From positions 124,001 to 188,000 of the forward strand of contig OZ257128.1 in the NCBI GenBank assembly GCA_965278945.1: DNA of 64,000 nucleotides, given 5' to 3'. How positions within the stretch are numbered: the first letter of the stretch is position 1; the number at the start of each line of letters is the position of its first letter. This document shows positions 50,006 through 57,235 of this stretch, in pieces. A model generated the notes under the pieces. The model saw only the letters and a list, made by a program, of their open reading frames with translations, was not told the origin of the DNA and searched no databases. The stretch is from UBA10649 sp965278945. Its GTDB lineage: Bacteria > Actinomycetota > Actinomycetes > S36-B12. The translations under genes were made by a program, and so were the position numbers.

Positions 50006-50308
50006 ATGTCAAAGCGCCTCATCGCACCCGTCCTGGCCATCGCGCTCGTCTTCGGGACGGTCGTCCTCTCGGCGCCCGCAGCCCAGGCCGACACCACTGC
50101 CGCGCAGGTCACCAAGTTCCTCAAGGCCGAGTGGCGTGCCGGCGAGGCCGATGACAAGCAATTCGTGTGCGACCAGTTCAAGGACAACGCTGCGTTCATG
50201 GTCAAGGCGACTGTTGACGCCCTCGTCGCCGGCGACTGGGACGAGCCGCTGCCGGCTCGCTCGGTGCTGCGGAAGGTTGTCCGCGACTTCCTGCGTTGGG
50301 CGTGCTGA
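50006..50308 (+). CDS. Small secreted protein of unknown function
   Basis: A 100-residue exported protein. Residues 1-28 are a clear signal peptide (KRLIAPVLAIALVFGTVVLS, AQA cleavage). The mature 70 residues are helical and charged, with two cysteines (VCDQFKD and the last residue) that could form a disulfide. No family recognised. It has its own leaderless promoter and stands alone before the vapBC-type locus. Confidence 0.65.
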   Translation: MSKRLIAPVLAIALVFGTVVLSAPAAQADTTAAQVTKFLKAEWRAGEADDKQFVCDQFKDNAAFMVKATVDALVAGDWDEPLPARSVLRKVVRDFLRWAC

Positions 50309-50310
50309 GC

Positions 50311-50374
50311 TTAAGTTAAGACTTGAACATCTGACGCCGGTTGATTAAGTTAAGGTCAACCGAACGGGGTTGAC
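50311..50374 (+). promoter_or_regulatory. Promoter and operator region of the vapBC-like module
   Basis: TTAAGTTAAG occurs twice (50311-50320 and 50345-50354). TTGAAC (50323-50328), 17 nt, TAAGTT (50346-50351) form a promoter; the second repeat covers its -10. GTCAACC (50355-50361) and GGTTGAC (50368-50374) are an inverted repeat abutting the ATG. These are plausible sites for autoregulation by the antitoxin. Confidence 0.6.
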
Positions 50375-50806
50375 ATGGCTTCCTGGGCGCCGTTGCGCGA
50401 GCTGCTGAGCACCGTCAATGACTCGACGACCTTGACGTGGAAGCAGCTCGACGAACTGGTGGGCGGCCTGCCGCCGTCGGCGCATCGGTATCCGGCCTTC
50501 TTCTCGGGCGACCGGCCCTCGTGGCCAGGATTTAGAACCCGCAACGTCCAGCTGGGCAGGCAGGTGACATTCGAGCGCATCGTCGAATCTGATGGCTCCG
50601 CCCGATCTGCCCGCGTCGTCGGGAGAGTGGACGACGACCTCGTGGAGCGCGCCGCGGCGGCGACCGGCATCGATGACCGCGACAGCCTCGTGCGCGAAGC
50701 GCTGGAGACTCTCATCAGGCTGGCGAGCGCGCGGAAGCTGGCGACGATGGGGGGCTCTGACGCGGGCGCTTCCGCTGCCCCTCGTCGCCGCGAGGGCGCG
50801 GCGTGA
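50375..50806 (+). CDS. Antitoxin: DUF7662 domain fused to a VapB-type domain
   Basis: A 143-residue two-domain protein. Residues of about 5-70 resemble DUF7662 (LTWKQLDELVGG, PPSAHRYPAFFSGD, then FRTRNVQLGRQVTFER). Residues of about 78-125 are a VapB antitoxin of the DUF2191 type (VVGRVDDDLVERAAAATGI and SLVREALETLIRLASARKLATMGG). The tail is basic and probably flexible. Its stop overlaps the start of the VapC toxin gene (4 bp). VapB proteins normally consist of the second part alone, so the N-terminal domain is an addition that may change DNA binding or sensing. Confidence 0.75.
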   Translation: MASWAPLRELLSTVNDSTTLTWKQLDELVGGLPPSAHRYPAFFSGDRPSWPGFRTRNVQLGRQVTFERIVESDGSARSARVVGRVDDDLVERAAAATGIDDRDSLVREALETLIRLASARKLATMGGSDAGASAAPRRREGAA

Positions 50807-51168
50807 TCCTCGTAGACACGTCGGTGTGGATCGATCACCTCCACCGTTCCGACCCTGTGCTCGTCGACCTTCTTCTCAGCGACAGCGTCGTCACGCACCC
50901 GCGGGTGGTGGAGGAACTGGCGCTCGGCTCGCTCGCTCGGCGGGACGAGTTCCTGCAGTTGATGATGGGCCTGGCGGTGGTAGACGTACTCGGTCATGAG
51001 GACCTGCTGTCGCTGGTCGACGAGCATGAGCTCTGGGGCACGGGACTGAGTCCGACGGATGCGCACCTGATCGGAAGCGCGCTGTCGGCTGAGGCCACGA
51101 GCATCTGGACCCGAGACAGGCGGCTTCGATCTGCTGCGAAGTCACTCGCGCTGTCGTTCGAGCCTTGA
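50803..51168 (+). CDS. VapC-type PIN-domain toxin
   Basis: A 121-residue PIN ribonuclease. Acidic active-site residues are visible: D5 (ILVDTSVWIDHL), E37 or E38 (RVVEELALGSL), D86 (SPTDAHLIGSAL) and D104 (WTRDRRL). VapC toxins cut tRNA or rRNA and are neutralised by the VapB C-terminus. GTG 50803 overlaps the antitoxin stop. A strong hairpin follows the gene. Confidence 0.9.
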   Translation: MILVDTSVWIDHLHRSDPVLVDLLLSDSVVTHPRVVEELALGSLARRDEFLQLMMGLAVVDVLGHEDLLSLVDEHELWGTGLSPTDAHLIGSALSAEATSIWTRDRRLRSAAKSLALSFEP

Positions 51169-51175
51169 CGGCGAT

Positions 51176-51224
51176 GTGACGACCCCGGTCGCGTGCCGTA
51201 GACGACGCGCGACCGGGACGTCAC
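51176..51224. terminator. Stem-loop between convergent vapC and methyltransferase genes
   Basis: GTGACG.CCCGGTCGCG (51176-51193) pairs with the complementary arm 51208-51224 with one small bulge; loop about 14 nt. No U-tract. Likely a bidirectional terminator. Confidence 0.6.
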
Positions 51225-51230
51225 AACTCA

Positions 51231-52313
51231 TCACTGCGCGGCGATGACCATGTTGAGCATGGTCGAAGTCACGACCTGCGCACCTGGGAAGCCCCCGTCG
51301 GCGAAGGCCCGCAGTGTCCGAGCCGGGCCTGCCTGCGCTCCCAGCGCCTCACCGCCCTGGTCAAGCGCATTCGCCACGCACAGCGAGTGACCCGACGCGT
51401 ACCACGTCAGCCCGAGCGGGTGCAGGTTGTCCTCGAGACGGTCCCCGGCGTTCGGCTCCACGGCGACGACCCAGCCACCGTCGGCGAGGTGCTTGCGGGC
51501 GTGGCCGAGCGCGCCGACCGGATCACCGAGGTCGTGGAGGGTGTCGAACAGGCAGATCAGGTCGTACTCGCCCCCGTATGACTTCGAGTCCTCGATAGCG
51601 AACGAGACGCGGTTGCCAAAACCTGCACCATCGGCTGCGATGCGGGCGCGCCGCACTGACTCACCGTGGTAATCCACGCCAACGAACGTGGACGACGGGA
51701 AGGCCTCGGCCATGATCGTCGTCGCGGTGCCGAGCCCGCAGCCCACGTCAAGCACGCGGATGCCCGACTCGAGCTTCTCGACGAGGCCGGGCACCGCCGT
51801 CAGCCACTCCGAAACGAGGACGCCGCGGTAGACGGGTCGAAAGAAGCGCTCGAACCCGGTGAATAACCGGGAGTCGTGCTCGCGCCAGCCGACGCCCTCG
51901 CCGGTGGCGTAGCCGTGAGCGAGCCGGTCGACTGTCGCCCACACAGCGGCGACCACCTCGAAGCCGGCGGCCATGAAGACCGGGCTGTCCGGGTCGGCCA
52001 AGACCATGGCGTGCTCGGCGGGAAGGGTGAAGGTGCCGGTGGGAGGTTCGTACGAGACGTAACCCGCGGCGGCCTGCGCGGCCAGCCACTCGCGCACGTA
52101 GCGCTCGGCGAGCCCGGTGCGTGCGGCCAGCTGCTCGCTGGTGCTACTCGGATGTGCTGCCAGTGCAGACCACAGGCCGAGCCGGTCGCCCAGGTAGGCA
52201 AGGACGCTGTTGTGCGCTGTGCCGAGGTCGGTCGCGATCTTGATGACGAACTGCTCGACCAGCGCTGCGTCGGCGGCTTGGCTGAGCGGTGGTGTGGCGG
52301 TGTCGATGGACAT
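51231..52313 (-). CDS. Class I SAM-dependent methyltransferase with winged-helix N-terminus
   Basis: A 360-residue methyltransferase. Residues of about 25-100 resemble the winged-helix dimerisation domain of O-methyltransferases (LGLWSALAAHPSSTSEQLAARTGLAERYVREWL). The SAM-binding motif I is VLDVGCGLGTATT (187-199), with VGVDYHGES and DLICLFDTLHDLGDP later. The substrate is probably a small molecule, unidentified. ATG 52313 has AGAGGA 8 nt upstream; a 69-codon in-frame extension crosses the divergent promoter region and is rejected. Confidence 0.87.
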   Translation of the reverse strand: MSIDTATPPLSQAADAALVEQFVIKIATDLGTAHNSVLAYLGDRLGLWSALAAHPSSTSEQLAARTGLAERYVREWLAAQAAAGYVSYEPPTGTFTLPAEHAMVLADPDSPVFMAAGFEVVAAVWATVDRLAHGYATGEGVGWREHDSRLFTGFERFFRPVYRGVLVSEWLTAVPGLVEKLESGIRVLDVGCGLGTATTIMAEAFPSSTFVGVDYHGESVRRARIAADGAGFGNRVSFAIEDSKSYGGEYDLICLFDTLHDLGDPVGALGHARKHLADGGWVVAVEPNAGDRLEDNLHPLGLTWYASGHSLCVANALDQGGEALGAQAGPARTLRAFADGGFPGAQVVTSTMLNMVIAAQ

Positions 52314-52421
52314 GATGGTTCCTCTTTCGTCGACGCGGACCCGTGTGGTCCGCCGTCGACCCGAGGTTTCACGCCCGCGGTCGCACGCGACTGTCACGCG
52401 TCGCCTGTCCGCGATGTGCTC

Positions 52422-52441
52422 GTGACAGGTCCGTGACAGGT
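52422..52441 (+). promoter_or_regulatory. SARP-type direct repeats upstream of the PIG-L gene
   Basis: GTGACAG occurs at 52422 and 52433, so the repeats are phased by 11 bp with 4-bp spacers. The repeat GACAGGT ends 8 nt before GACGAT (52450-52455), a -10 candidate 6 nt before ATG 52462. This geometry is typical of SARP activators. Confidence 0.5.
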
Positions 52442-52461
52442 GCCGCGCCGACGATGTCCAG

Positions 52462-53223
52462 ATGACAACCGGACTGAGTACTGCCGAACGCGACCCGAAT
52501 GACCTCTCCTGGCTGGGCACGACACTGACCGTCTGGGCTCACCCCGACGACGAGACTTATCTCAGCGGGGGACTGAGCGCCACCTTGACGGACCACGGGG
52601 TCCGCGTGGTGTGCGTGACTGCCACGCGAGGCGAGGCCGGCGGGCCGGACGCCGATGTCGAGGCGCGCTCGCGCCTCGCTCACGTCCGCACCCGGGAGCT
52701 GGAGGATGCCCTTGTGCTCCTCGGCGTCCGGGAGCACGAGTGGCTCGACTACCCCGACGGCGGCTGCGCGATGATCGAGTCCGCTCATGCGGTTGCGCGT
52801 CTCGTCGAGGTGATCGACCGTGTGCGTCCGGAGACCGTGATCACGTTCGGACCGGAAGGGCACACGGGACACCAGGACCATCGCACGGTGAGCCGCTGGG
52901 TGGATGAGGCAGTTGCCGGCAGCACCGTGAATCCGCGGATCCTGCACGTGGTCGCAACGCATGCGCAGTTGGGGGTGGACCCAGCGCTGAATGACGACTT
53001 CGGCGTCTTCGACGAGGGCCTTCCCCGGGTGTGCGACCCAGAGGAGTTGGCTGTGCGTGTCGAGCTGGATGCGGACAGGCTGCGCCGCAAGGTCGATGCC
53101 CTTGTCGCACAGACCTCACAAACAGGTGGGCTCATTGATGCAGTCGGCATTGACCGATTCGCGGCCTGGGTGGCGGTCGAATGCTTCGCCGCGCCCGAGG
53201 CGACGTCCTCTCGTCCGGCATAG
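52462..53223 (+). CDS. PIG-L (LmbE/MshB-like) deacetylase
   Basis: A 253-residue zinc-dependent N-deacetylase of the PIG-L family. Zinc ligands are in AHPDDE (H27, D30) and GHTGHQDH (near 135). Family members deacetylate N-acetylglucosamine-containing small molecules, including mycothiol and glycopeptide precursors; the natural substrate here is unknown. It is a second PIG-L member besides mca. Its TAG stop is part of the -10 of the downstream AfsR-like gene. Confidence 0.88.
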   Translation: MTTGLSTAERDPNDLSWLGTTLTVWAHPDDETYLSGGLSATLTDHGVRVVCVTATRGEAGGPDADVEARSRLAHVRTRELEDALVLLGVREHEWLDYPDGGCAMIESAHAVARLVEVIDRVRPETVITFGPEGHTGHQDHRTVSRWVDEAVAGSTVNPRILHVVATHAQLGVDPALNDDFGVFDEGLPRVCDPEELAVRVELDADRLRRKVDALVAQTSQTGGLIDAVGIDRFAAWVAVECFAAPEATSSRPA

Positions 53224-53226
53224 TTT
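53221..53226 (+). promoter_or_regulatory. -10 of the AfsR-like gene built on the PIG-L stop codon
   Basis: TAGTTT begins with the PIG-L stop TAG. The expected short leader carries GGGAGG (53255-53260), 5 nt before ATG 53266. Confidence 0.4.
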
Positions 53227-53265
53227 GAGCCGACGGTCGTGCAGCACAACGTCCGGGAGGGATCG

Positions 53266-56187
53266 ATGGACGCTGACGGAGCGGTCTCATCCCTGCGTGT
53301 CGACCTGCTCGGCGTACTCGCACTGCGCGTCGACGGGCTCGTGGTCGACGTGCCCGGGCAGCGTCGTCGCACCGTTCTCGCGGTCCTGGCCATGGCGCAG
53401 GGGCGCGTGCTCGCAACGGAGCGGCTCATCGACCTGACCTGGCCCGAGGATCCTCCCGAGGACGCGGTCCGCGCCCTCTACAACCACGTCTCCCGGCTGC
53501 GAAAGCACCTAGGAGCCGCTGGCCATCGACTGACCACGAGCCCGGCGGGCTACGCCCTGACTCTCGGCGAGGACGAGATGGACGTCCGGCAGGCGCGCGC
53601 GCTGGCCGACCGGGTGGCCGGGAGTGACGTCCCCGAAGCACTCGTCCTGGCGCAGCAGGCCCTGGACCTGTGGCGCGGGCCGGCGCTCGAGGAGTTCCGC
53701 TCGCACCCCGACCTGGCCGCGGCCGCGGTCTCCCTCGACGAGCTGCGCGCCCGCCTGCATGACGATTTCATCGAGGCCCTGCTCGCGCACGGTGGTCGGT
53801 CTGCCGTCGTCGATGCGCAGGCCGGGTCCCTCGAACGGCCCCTGCAGGAGCGCACGGCGCTCCTCCTGGTGCGTGCCCTCGCCCTCGACGGGCGACCGGC
53901 CGAGGCGATGGAGGCGGCCGCGGCTTATCGGACCCGGCTGGCCGAGGAGACCGGGCTCGACGCCGGACCCGCCCTGGCCGCCCTTGAACAGCAGGTGGCC
54001 GCTGGTCAGCTCGCTCCGGCGGCGGGGCTCAAGGTGGCGACCGTCGTCCGGCCGCCCGGTCCGTTCGTCGGCCGCGACCGTGACCGCGACGAGTTGCGAC
54101 GGTTGCTCGGCGAGCACCAGGCGGTGACCGTGACCGGGACGGGCGGGGTTGGCAAGACTCGGCTCGCGCTCGAGGTGGCCGCGGAGATTGCCGACACCCA
54201 GAACCTGACTGCCGTCTTCGTCGATCTCTCGGCAGTCGAGGAACCGGGCCGGGTGGCGCAGGCCGTTGCGTCCGTCCTGCACCTGCGCACGTCCGAGGAC
54301 GTGACGGCGGACGACGTCGCGCTGGCGATCGGGGAGGCGCGCCTCCTGTTGGTTCTGGACAACTGCGAGCACGTTGTCACGGCGTGCCGCGCGCTGGTCG
54401 ATGCCGTAGTTGCCCGAGTGACCAGCGTGCGGATTCTCGCGACCTCGCGCATCGTCTTGCACTCTCGCGGCGAGTACGTCGTTCGTTTGCAGCCACTTCC
54501 TGTTCCGAGCGACGGAACTGACTCGAGCGGACTTGACCGGCAGCCATCCGTCCAGGCTTTCGTGGAGCACGCCCGCCGCCGCGACCGCTCGTTCGACCTC
54601 CAGTCCGAAGACACGGCGCTGCTCGTGGAGATACTGCGCCGCCTGGACGGTCTGCCGCTCGCCATCGAGATCGCGGCTAGTCACGCGGCCGCCATGCCAC
54701 TCGCCACGCTTCGCGATCGCCTCGCACTTGACCTTGTCTCCTCGCGCGGGTCAGCCGACGATGCCAGGCAGGCAACGCTTCGCTCCACCATCCGCTGGTC
54801 CTTCGACATGCTGGAGCCGCCTGACCAGGAACTGCTTCTCGCGACCGCGCCCTTTCCTGGCGGAGTCGATCTCGACACGCTCGAGAAGCTCGCCGCGCAG
54901 GTAGCGCCCGGGCAGGATGCATTGCGACTGCTGCACCGACTCCTCGACGCGTCGCTGCTGGATGTCGAGAGCGACCGTTCTCGCTACCGACTCCTGTTCA
55001 CCGTTCGCTCCTTCCTGCTCGACGAGCTCCAGGGGAGAGGGGAGGGCGCGGTCGCCGAGGACCGCTTCATTCACCGGATGGTCGACACGGCAACCGCGAT
55101 CGAGGCCGGCCTGTTCGGGGAGGCGGAGGCGGCCGCCGACCGGCGACTTCGAGCCGAACTGCCCAACCTCCGGGCCGCGCGCGACGTCGCTCGCGGTCGT
55201 GGTGACCGTGACGCGCTCGTTCACATCACCTTGTCCCTGGATCGTCCGTCGATCTGGAGGGAGCTTCGTGAGTTATGGGCGTGGTGCCTCGAGCTCGCCG
55301 AGGAACCGTGGGTCGATGCGCATGCGCGCGGGGCCGAGATCCTCGGCGCCGCAGCGGAGGCGGCACGTCTCACCGGCGCGTACGACCGCTCGGTTGAACT
55401 GGCCCGGCGCGGCCTGGCCCTTGGCGGCTCGTCGACTCCTCGGCAAGCCCGGTGCGAGTCAGCCCTCGCCGCTGTCGCGCTATACCGAGGCGAGTTCCCC
55501 GTCGCCGCGCACGGTTGGCAGCGGGCATCGCTCGAGGCAGACGGTGTGCAGCCGGCTTACATCGCGAGCGCGGCTCTCGCCTGGGCCTACGCCGGGCAGA
55601 CGGAGCAAGCCCGGGAACTGCTCGATCGGGCGATGCGTCTGGCGATGGACGCGGGCTGTCACAGTCATCACGCCTTCGCCTCGTACGTCTCCGGGGAGCT
55701 GACCGCCCGCGAAAACCCCGTTGCTGCGCTACCGATCTACGAGGCTGCGGTGATCGAGGCGAACTCGGTGGGGGCGACCTTCGTCGCCGGCGTGGCATCG
55801 GTCGCCCTCGCCTCGGTTCGCACCGAGATCGGTGATCGCGCCACGGCAGCCAGGGCGTTCGCGGACCTGTTGGATATCTGGCACCGCACCGGTCAGGCGC
55901 CTCAGCTGTGGACCACAGCTCGTAATGCCGCTTCCCTGCTGTTCGCCGAGGGACACGTGCGCGAGGCCATCCTGCTCACCACTCACGCGGACCGGTCACC
56001 GGACGCCGCGACCGTCGCAGACACGCCTGCTTCGAAGGTCGTGATCGCTGGCACATTTGACGCCGAGCAACTGCTGTCCGTGGAGCAGGAGGCCGAGGCG
56101 ATGTCGTCGAGTGAGGTCCTCGACGCTGCTCGTCGGGCATTGCTGGTGCTTGCTCGCGACGGCGCGGAATCCGCACTTGAGGTTTGA
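53266..56187 (+). CDS. AfsR/SARP-type transcriptional regulator
   Basis: A 973-residue multidomain regulator. Residues of about 8-95 are an OmpR-like winged helix (LRVDLLGVLALRVDG and ALYNHVSRLRKHLG), about 100-245 the BTAD, about 275-540 an NB-ARC/STAND ATPase (Walker A GTGGVGKT near 290; LLLVLDNCEHV), and the C-terminal 300 residues are TPR-like helices. Such proteins activate specialised-metabolism or cell-state genes when bound to ATP and often to a ligand or kinase. ATG 53266 is chosen from its ribosome binding site; the upstream GTG 53239 is possible. The SARP-type repeats at 52422 are its candidate target. Confidence 0.9.
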   Translation: MDADGAVSSLRVDLLGVLALRVDGLVVDVPGQRRRTVLAVLAMAQGRVLATERLIDLTWPEDPPEDAVRALYNHVSRLRKHLGAAGHRLTTSPAGYALTLGEDEMDVRQARALADRVAGSDVPEALVLAQQALDLWRGPALEEFRSHPDLAAAAVSLDELRARLHDDFIEALLAHGGRSAVVDAQAGSLERPLQERTALLLVRALALDGRPAEAMEAAAAYRTRLAEETGLDAGPALAALEQQVAAGQLAPAAGLKVATVVRPPGPFVGRDRDRDELRRLLGEHQAVTVTGTGGVGKTRLALEVAAEIADTQNLTAVFVDLSAVEEPGRVAQAVASVLHLRTSEDVTADDVALAIGEARLLLVLDNCEHVVTACRALVDAVVARVTSVRILATSRIVLHSRGEYVVRLQPLPVPSDGTDSSGLDRQPSVQAFVEHARRRDRSFDLQSEDTALLVEILRRLDGLPLAIEIAASHAAAMPLATLRDRLALDLVSSRGSADDARQATLRSTIRWSFDMLEPPDQELLLATAPFPGGVDLDTLEKLAAQVAPGQDALRLLHRLLDASLLDVESDRSRYRLLFTVRSFLLDELQGRGEGAVAEDRFIHRMVDTATAIEAGLFGEAEAAADRRLRAELPNLRAARDVARGRGDRDALVHITLSLDRPSIWRELRELWAWCLELAEEPWVDAHARGAEILGAAAEAARLTGAYDRSVELARRGLALGGSSTPRQARCESALAAVALYRGEFPVAAHGWQRASLEADGVQPAYIASAALAWAYAGQTEQARELLDRAMRLAMDAGCHSHHAFASYVSGELTARENPVAALPIYEAAVIEANSVGATFVAGVASVALASVRTEIGDRATAARAFADLLDIWHRTGQAPQLWTTARNAASLLFAEGHVREAILLTTHADRSPDAATVADTPASKVVIAGTFDAEQLLSVEQEAEAMSSSEVLDAARRALLVLARDGAESALEV

Positions 56188-56235
56188 AAGTCGTCAGGTC
56201 GGGCACACTTCGACTAACAACCCCGGGGGGACACT

Positions 56236-56958
56236 ATGCGTCGTCGCACCAACCTCATCCGTCTGCTCGCTGTCGCTGCCGCCGCGACCGTTGGTGTCGC
56301 CGCACTCGCGCTGCCGGCGTCTGCGGCGCAGCCCGCCCCGAAACGTGAGTGCACCATCACGGGCACCAAGGGTCCTGACCTGCTCAAAGGCACGCCGGGA
56401 GCTGACGTGATCTGCGGCCTGGGTGGAAACGACGTCCTCGTCGGGCTTGGGGGCGACGACGTTCTCATCGGCGGTCCCGGCCGGGATGTCATGTCCGGAG
56501 GGGCGGGGAACGACCGCTTCATCGGCGGGCCGGGCAAGGATGCCGTTGACGACCCCGAGAACGCGCCGGGGAACATCGCCGGCGGGTACTTCGTCGGAGT
56601 GAAATTCTCGCTCAAGCAGGAGACCCCTCTCACCCTGACTCCGGTGGAGGACGGGAGCACCGAGTGCTCGGTCAACTGGGCAGGAGACAGGTACACGATC
56701 GGTTCGGACGAGCAGCCCTACGTTGCCCTCTTCTACGCCCGAGATGGCCTGTACAACTCATGCTTCACCACGACCGCCAGCGCTGCCTACGACGTGTACG
56801 AGAAGGGCACACGCATGGGGCGGATCTGGTTTGTCGCCACCCAGCCAGGCGGCGACAAGTTCCGCGTCACCTGTGAGGACAAGGTGAACTGCGCATGGAG
56901 CCAGGATTCTGGTGAATCGGTTCAGGGAGTACTCGTCCTTGCGGTCAGCGGCGGCTAG
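56236..56958 (+). CDS. Secreted RTX-type calcium-binding repeat protein
   Basis: A 240-residue exported protein. Signal peptide 1-33 (ASA cleavage). Residues of about 45-100 hold nonapeptide-type repeats (GTPGADVICGLGGNDVLVGL, GGDDVLIGGPGRDVMSGGAGND), the calcium-binding beta-roll of haemolysin-type proteins. The C-terminal 130 residues form an unrecognised domain with three or four cysteines (ECSVNW, SCFTTT, VTCEDKVNCAW), likely disulfide-bonded. Export is by the Sec signal rather than a type I system, as is usual for actinobacterial members. Function unknown. Confidence 0.78.
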   Translation: MRRRTNLIRLLAVAAAATVGVAALALPASAAQPAPKRECTITGTKGPDLLKGTPGADVICGLGGNDVLVGLGGDDVLIGGPGRDVMSGGAGNDRFIGGPGKDAVDDPENAPGNIAGGYFVGVKFSLKQETPLTLTPVEDGSTECSVNWAGDRYTIGSDEQPYVALFYARDGLYNSCFTTTASAAYDVYEKGTRMGRIWFVATQPGGDKFRVTCEDKVNCAWSQDSGESVQGVLVLAVSGG

Positions 56959-57156
56959 TCATCCCACCTTGCGGTACTTGCGATGCATCGTCTGGCGAGT
57001 GACGCCAAGAAGAGTCCCGATCTCTGCCCAGGACAGCCCCGAGCGCCTCGCACGGCGAACGGCTACGTCCTCCCGGCGGGAGAGCTCCCGTTTCGCCTCC
57101 GCGATTGCGGACAACTCGCCGATCACGCCGTCGCCCTCGCCTGCCATCGTGTTCAT
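56959..57156 (-). CDS. Small helix-turn-helix DNA-binding protein
   Basis: A 65-residue protein: a helical N-terminal segment (GELSAIAEAKRELSRREDVAVRRARR) and a C-terminal helix-turn-helix (SGLSWAEIGTLLGVTRQTMHRKYRKV). ATG 57156 is preferred over GTG 57177 since TATGCT lies 6 nt before it. That -10 sits inside a 20-bp perfect palindrome, suggesting the protein represses itself. Its stop directly abuts the stop of the convergent RTX gene. Resembles the small AsnC-like or sigma-region-4-like HTH proteins of actinomycetes. Confidence 0.8.
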   Translation of the reverse strand: MNTMAGEGDGVIGELSAIAEAKRELSRREDVAVRRARRSGLSWAEIGTLLGVTRQTMHRKYRKVG

Positions 57157-57157
57157 G

Positions 57158-57177
57158 GTGTCAGCATATGCTGACAC
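57158..57177. promoter_or_regulatory. 20-bp perfect palindrome enclosing the -10 of the HTH gene
   Basis: GTGTCAGCATATGCTGACAC reads the same on both strands. On the minus strand it contains TATGCT (57163-57168), 6 nt before ATG 57156. By symmetry the plus strand also carries TATGCT, facing the RDD gene. Confidence 0.75.
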
Positions 57178-57223
57178 TGCAGGATGGGAGCGGACTTCGC
57201 CTCCGGCGTAAGGCGCCCTGCGC

Positions 57224-57229
57224 TAACTT
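57224..57229 (+). promoter_or_regulatory. -10 element of the RDD gene (leaderless)
   Basis: TAACTT ends 6 nt before ATG 57236. Confidence 0.5.
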
Positions 57230-57235
57230 CTCCGC

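Noticed and set aside
56390..56540. Repeated G+C-rich units resembling a short tandem array or CRISPR
   Set aside because: The repeats are degenerate codons for RTX nonapeptides in frame with the secreted protein, not direct repeats with spacers.
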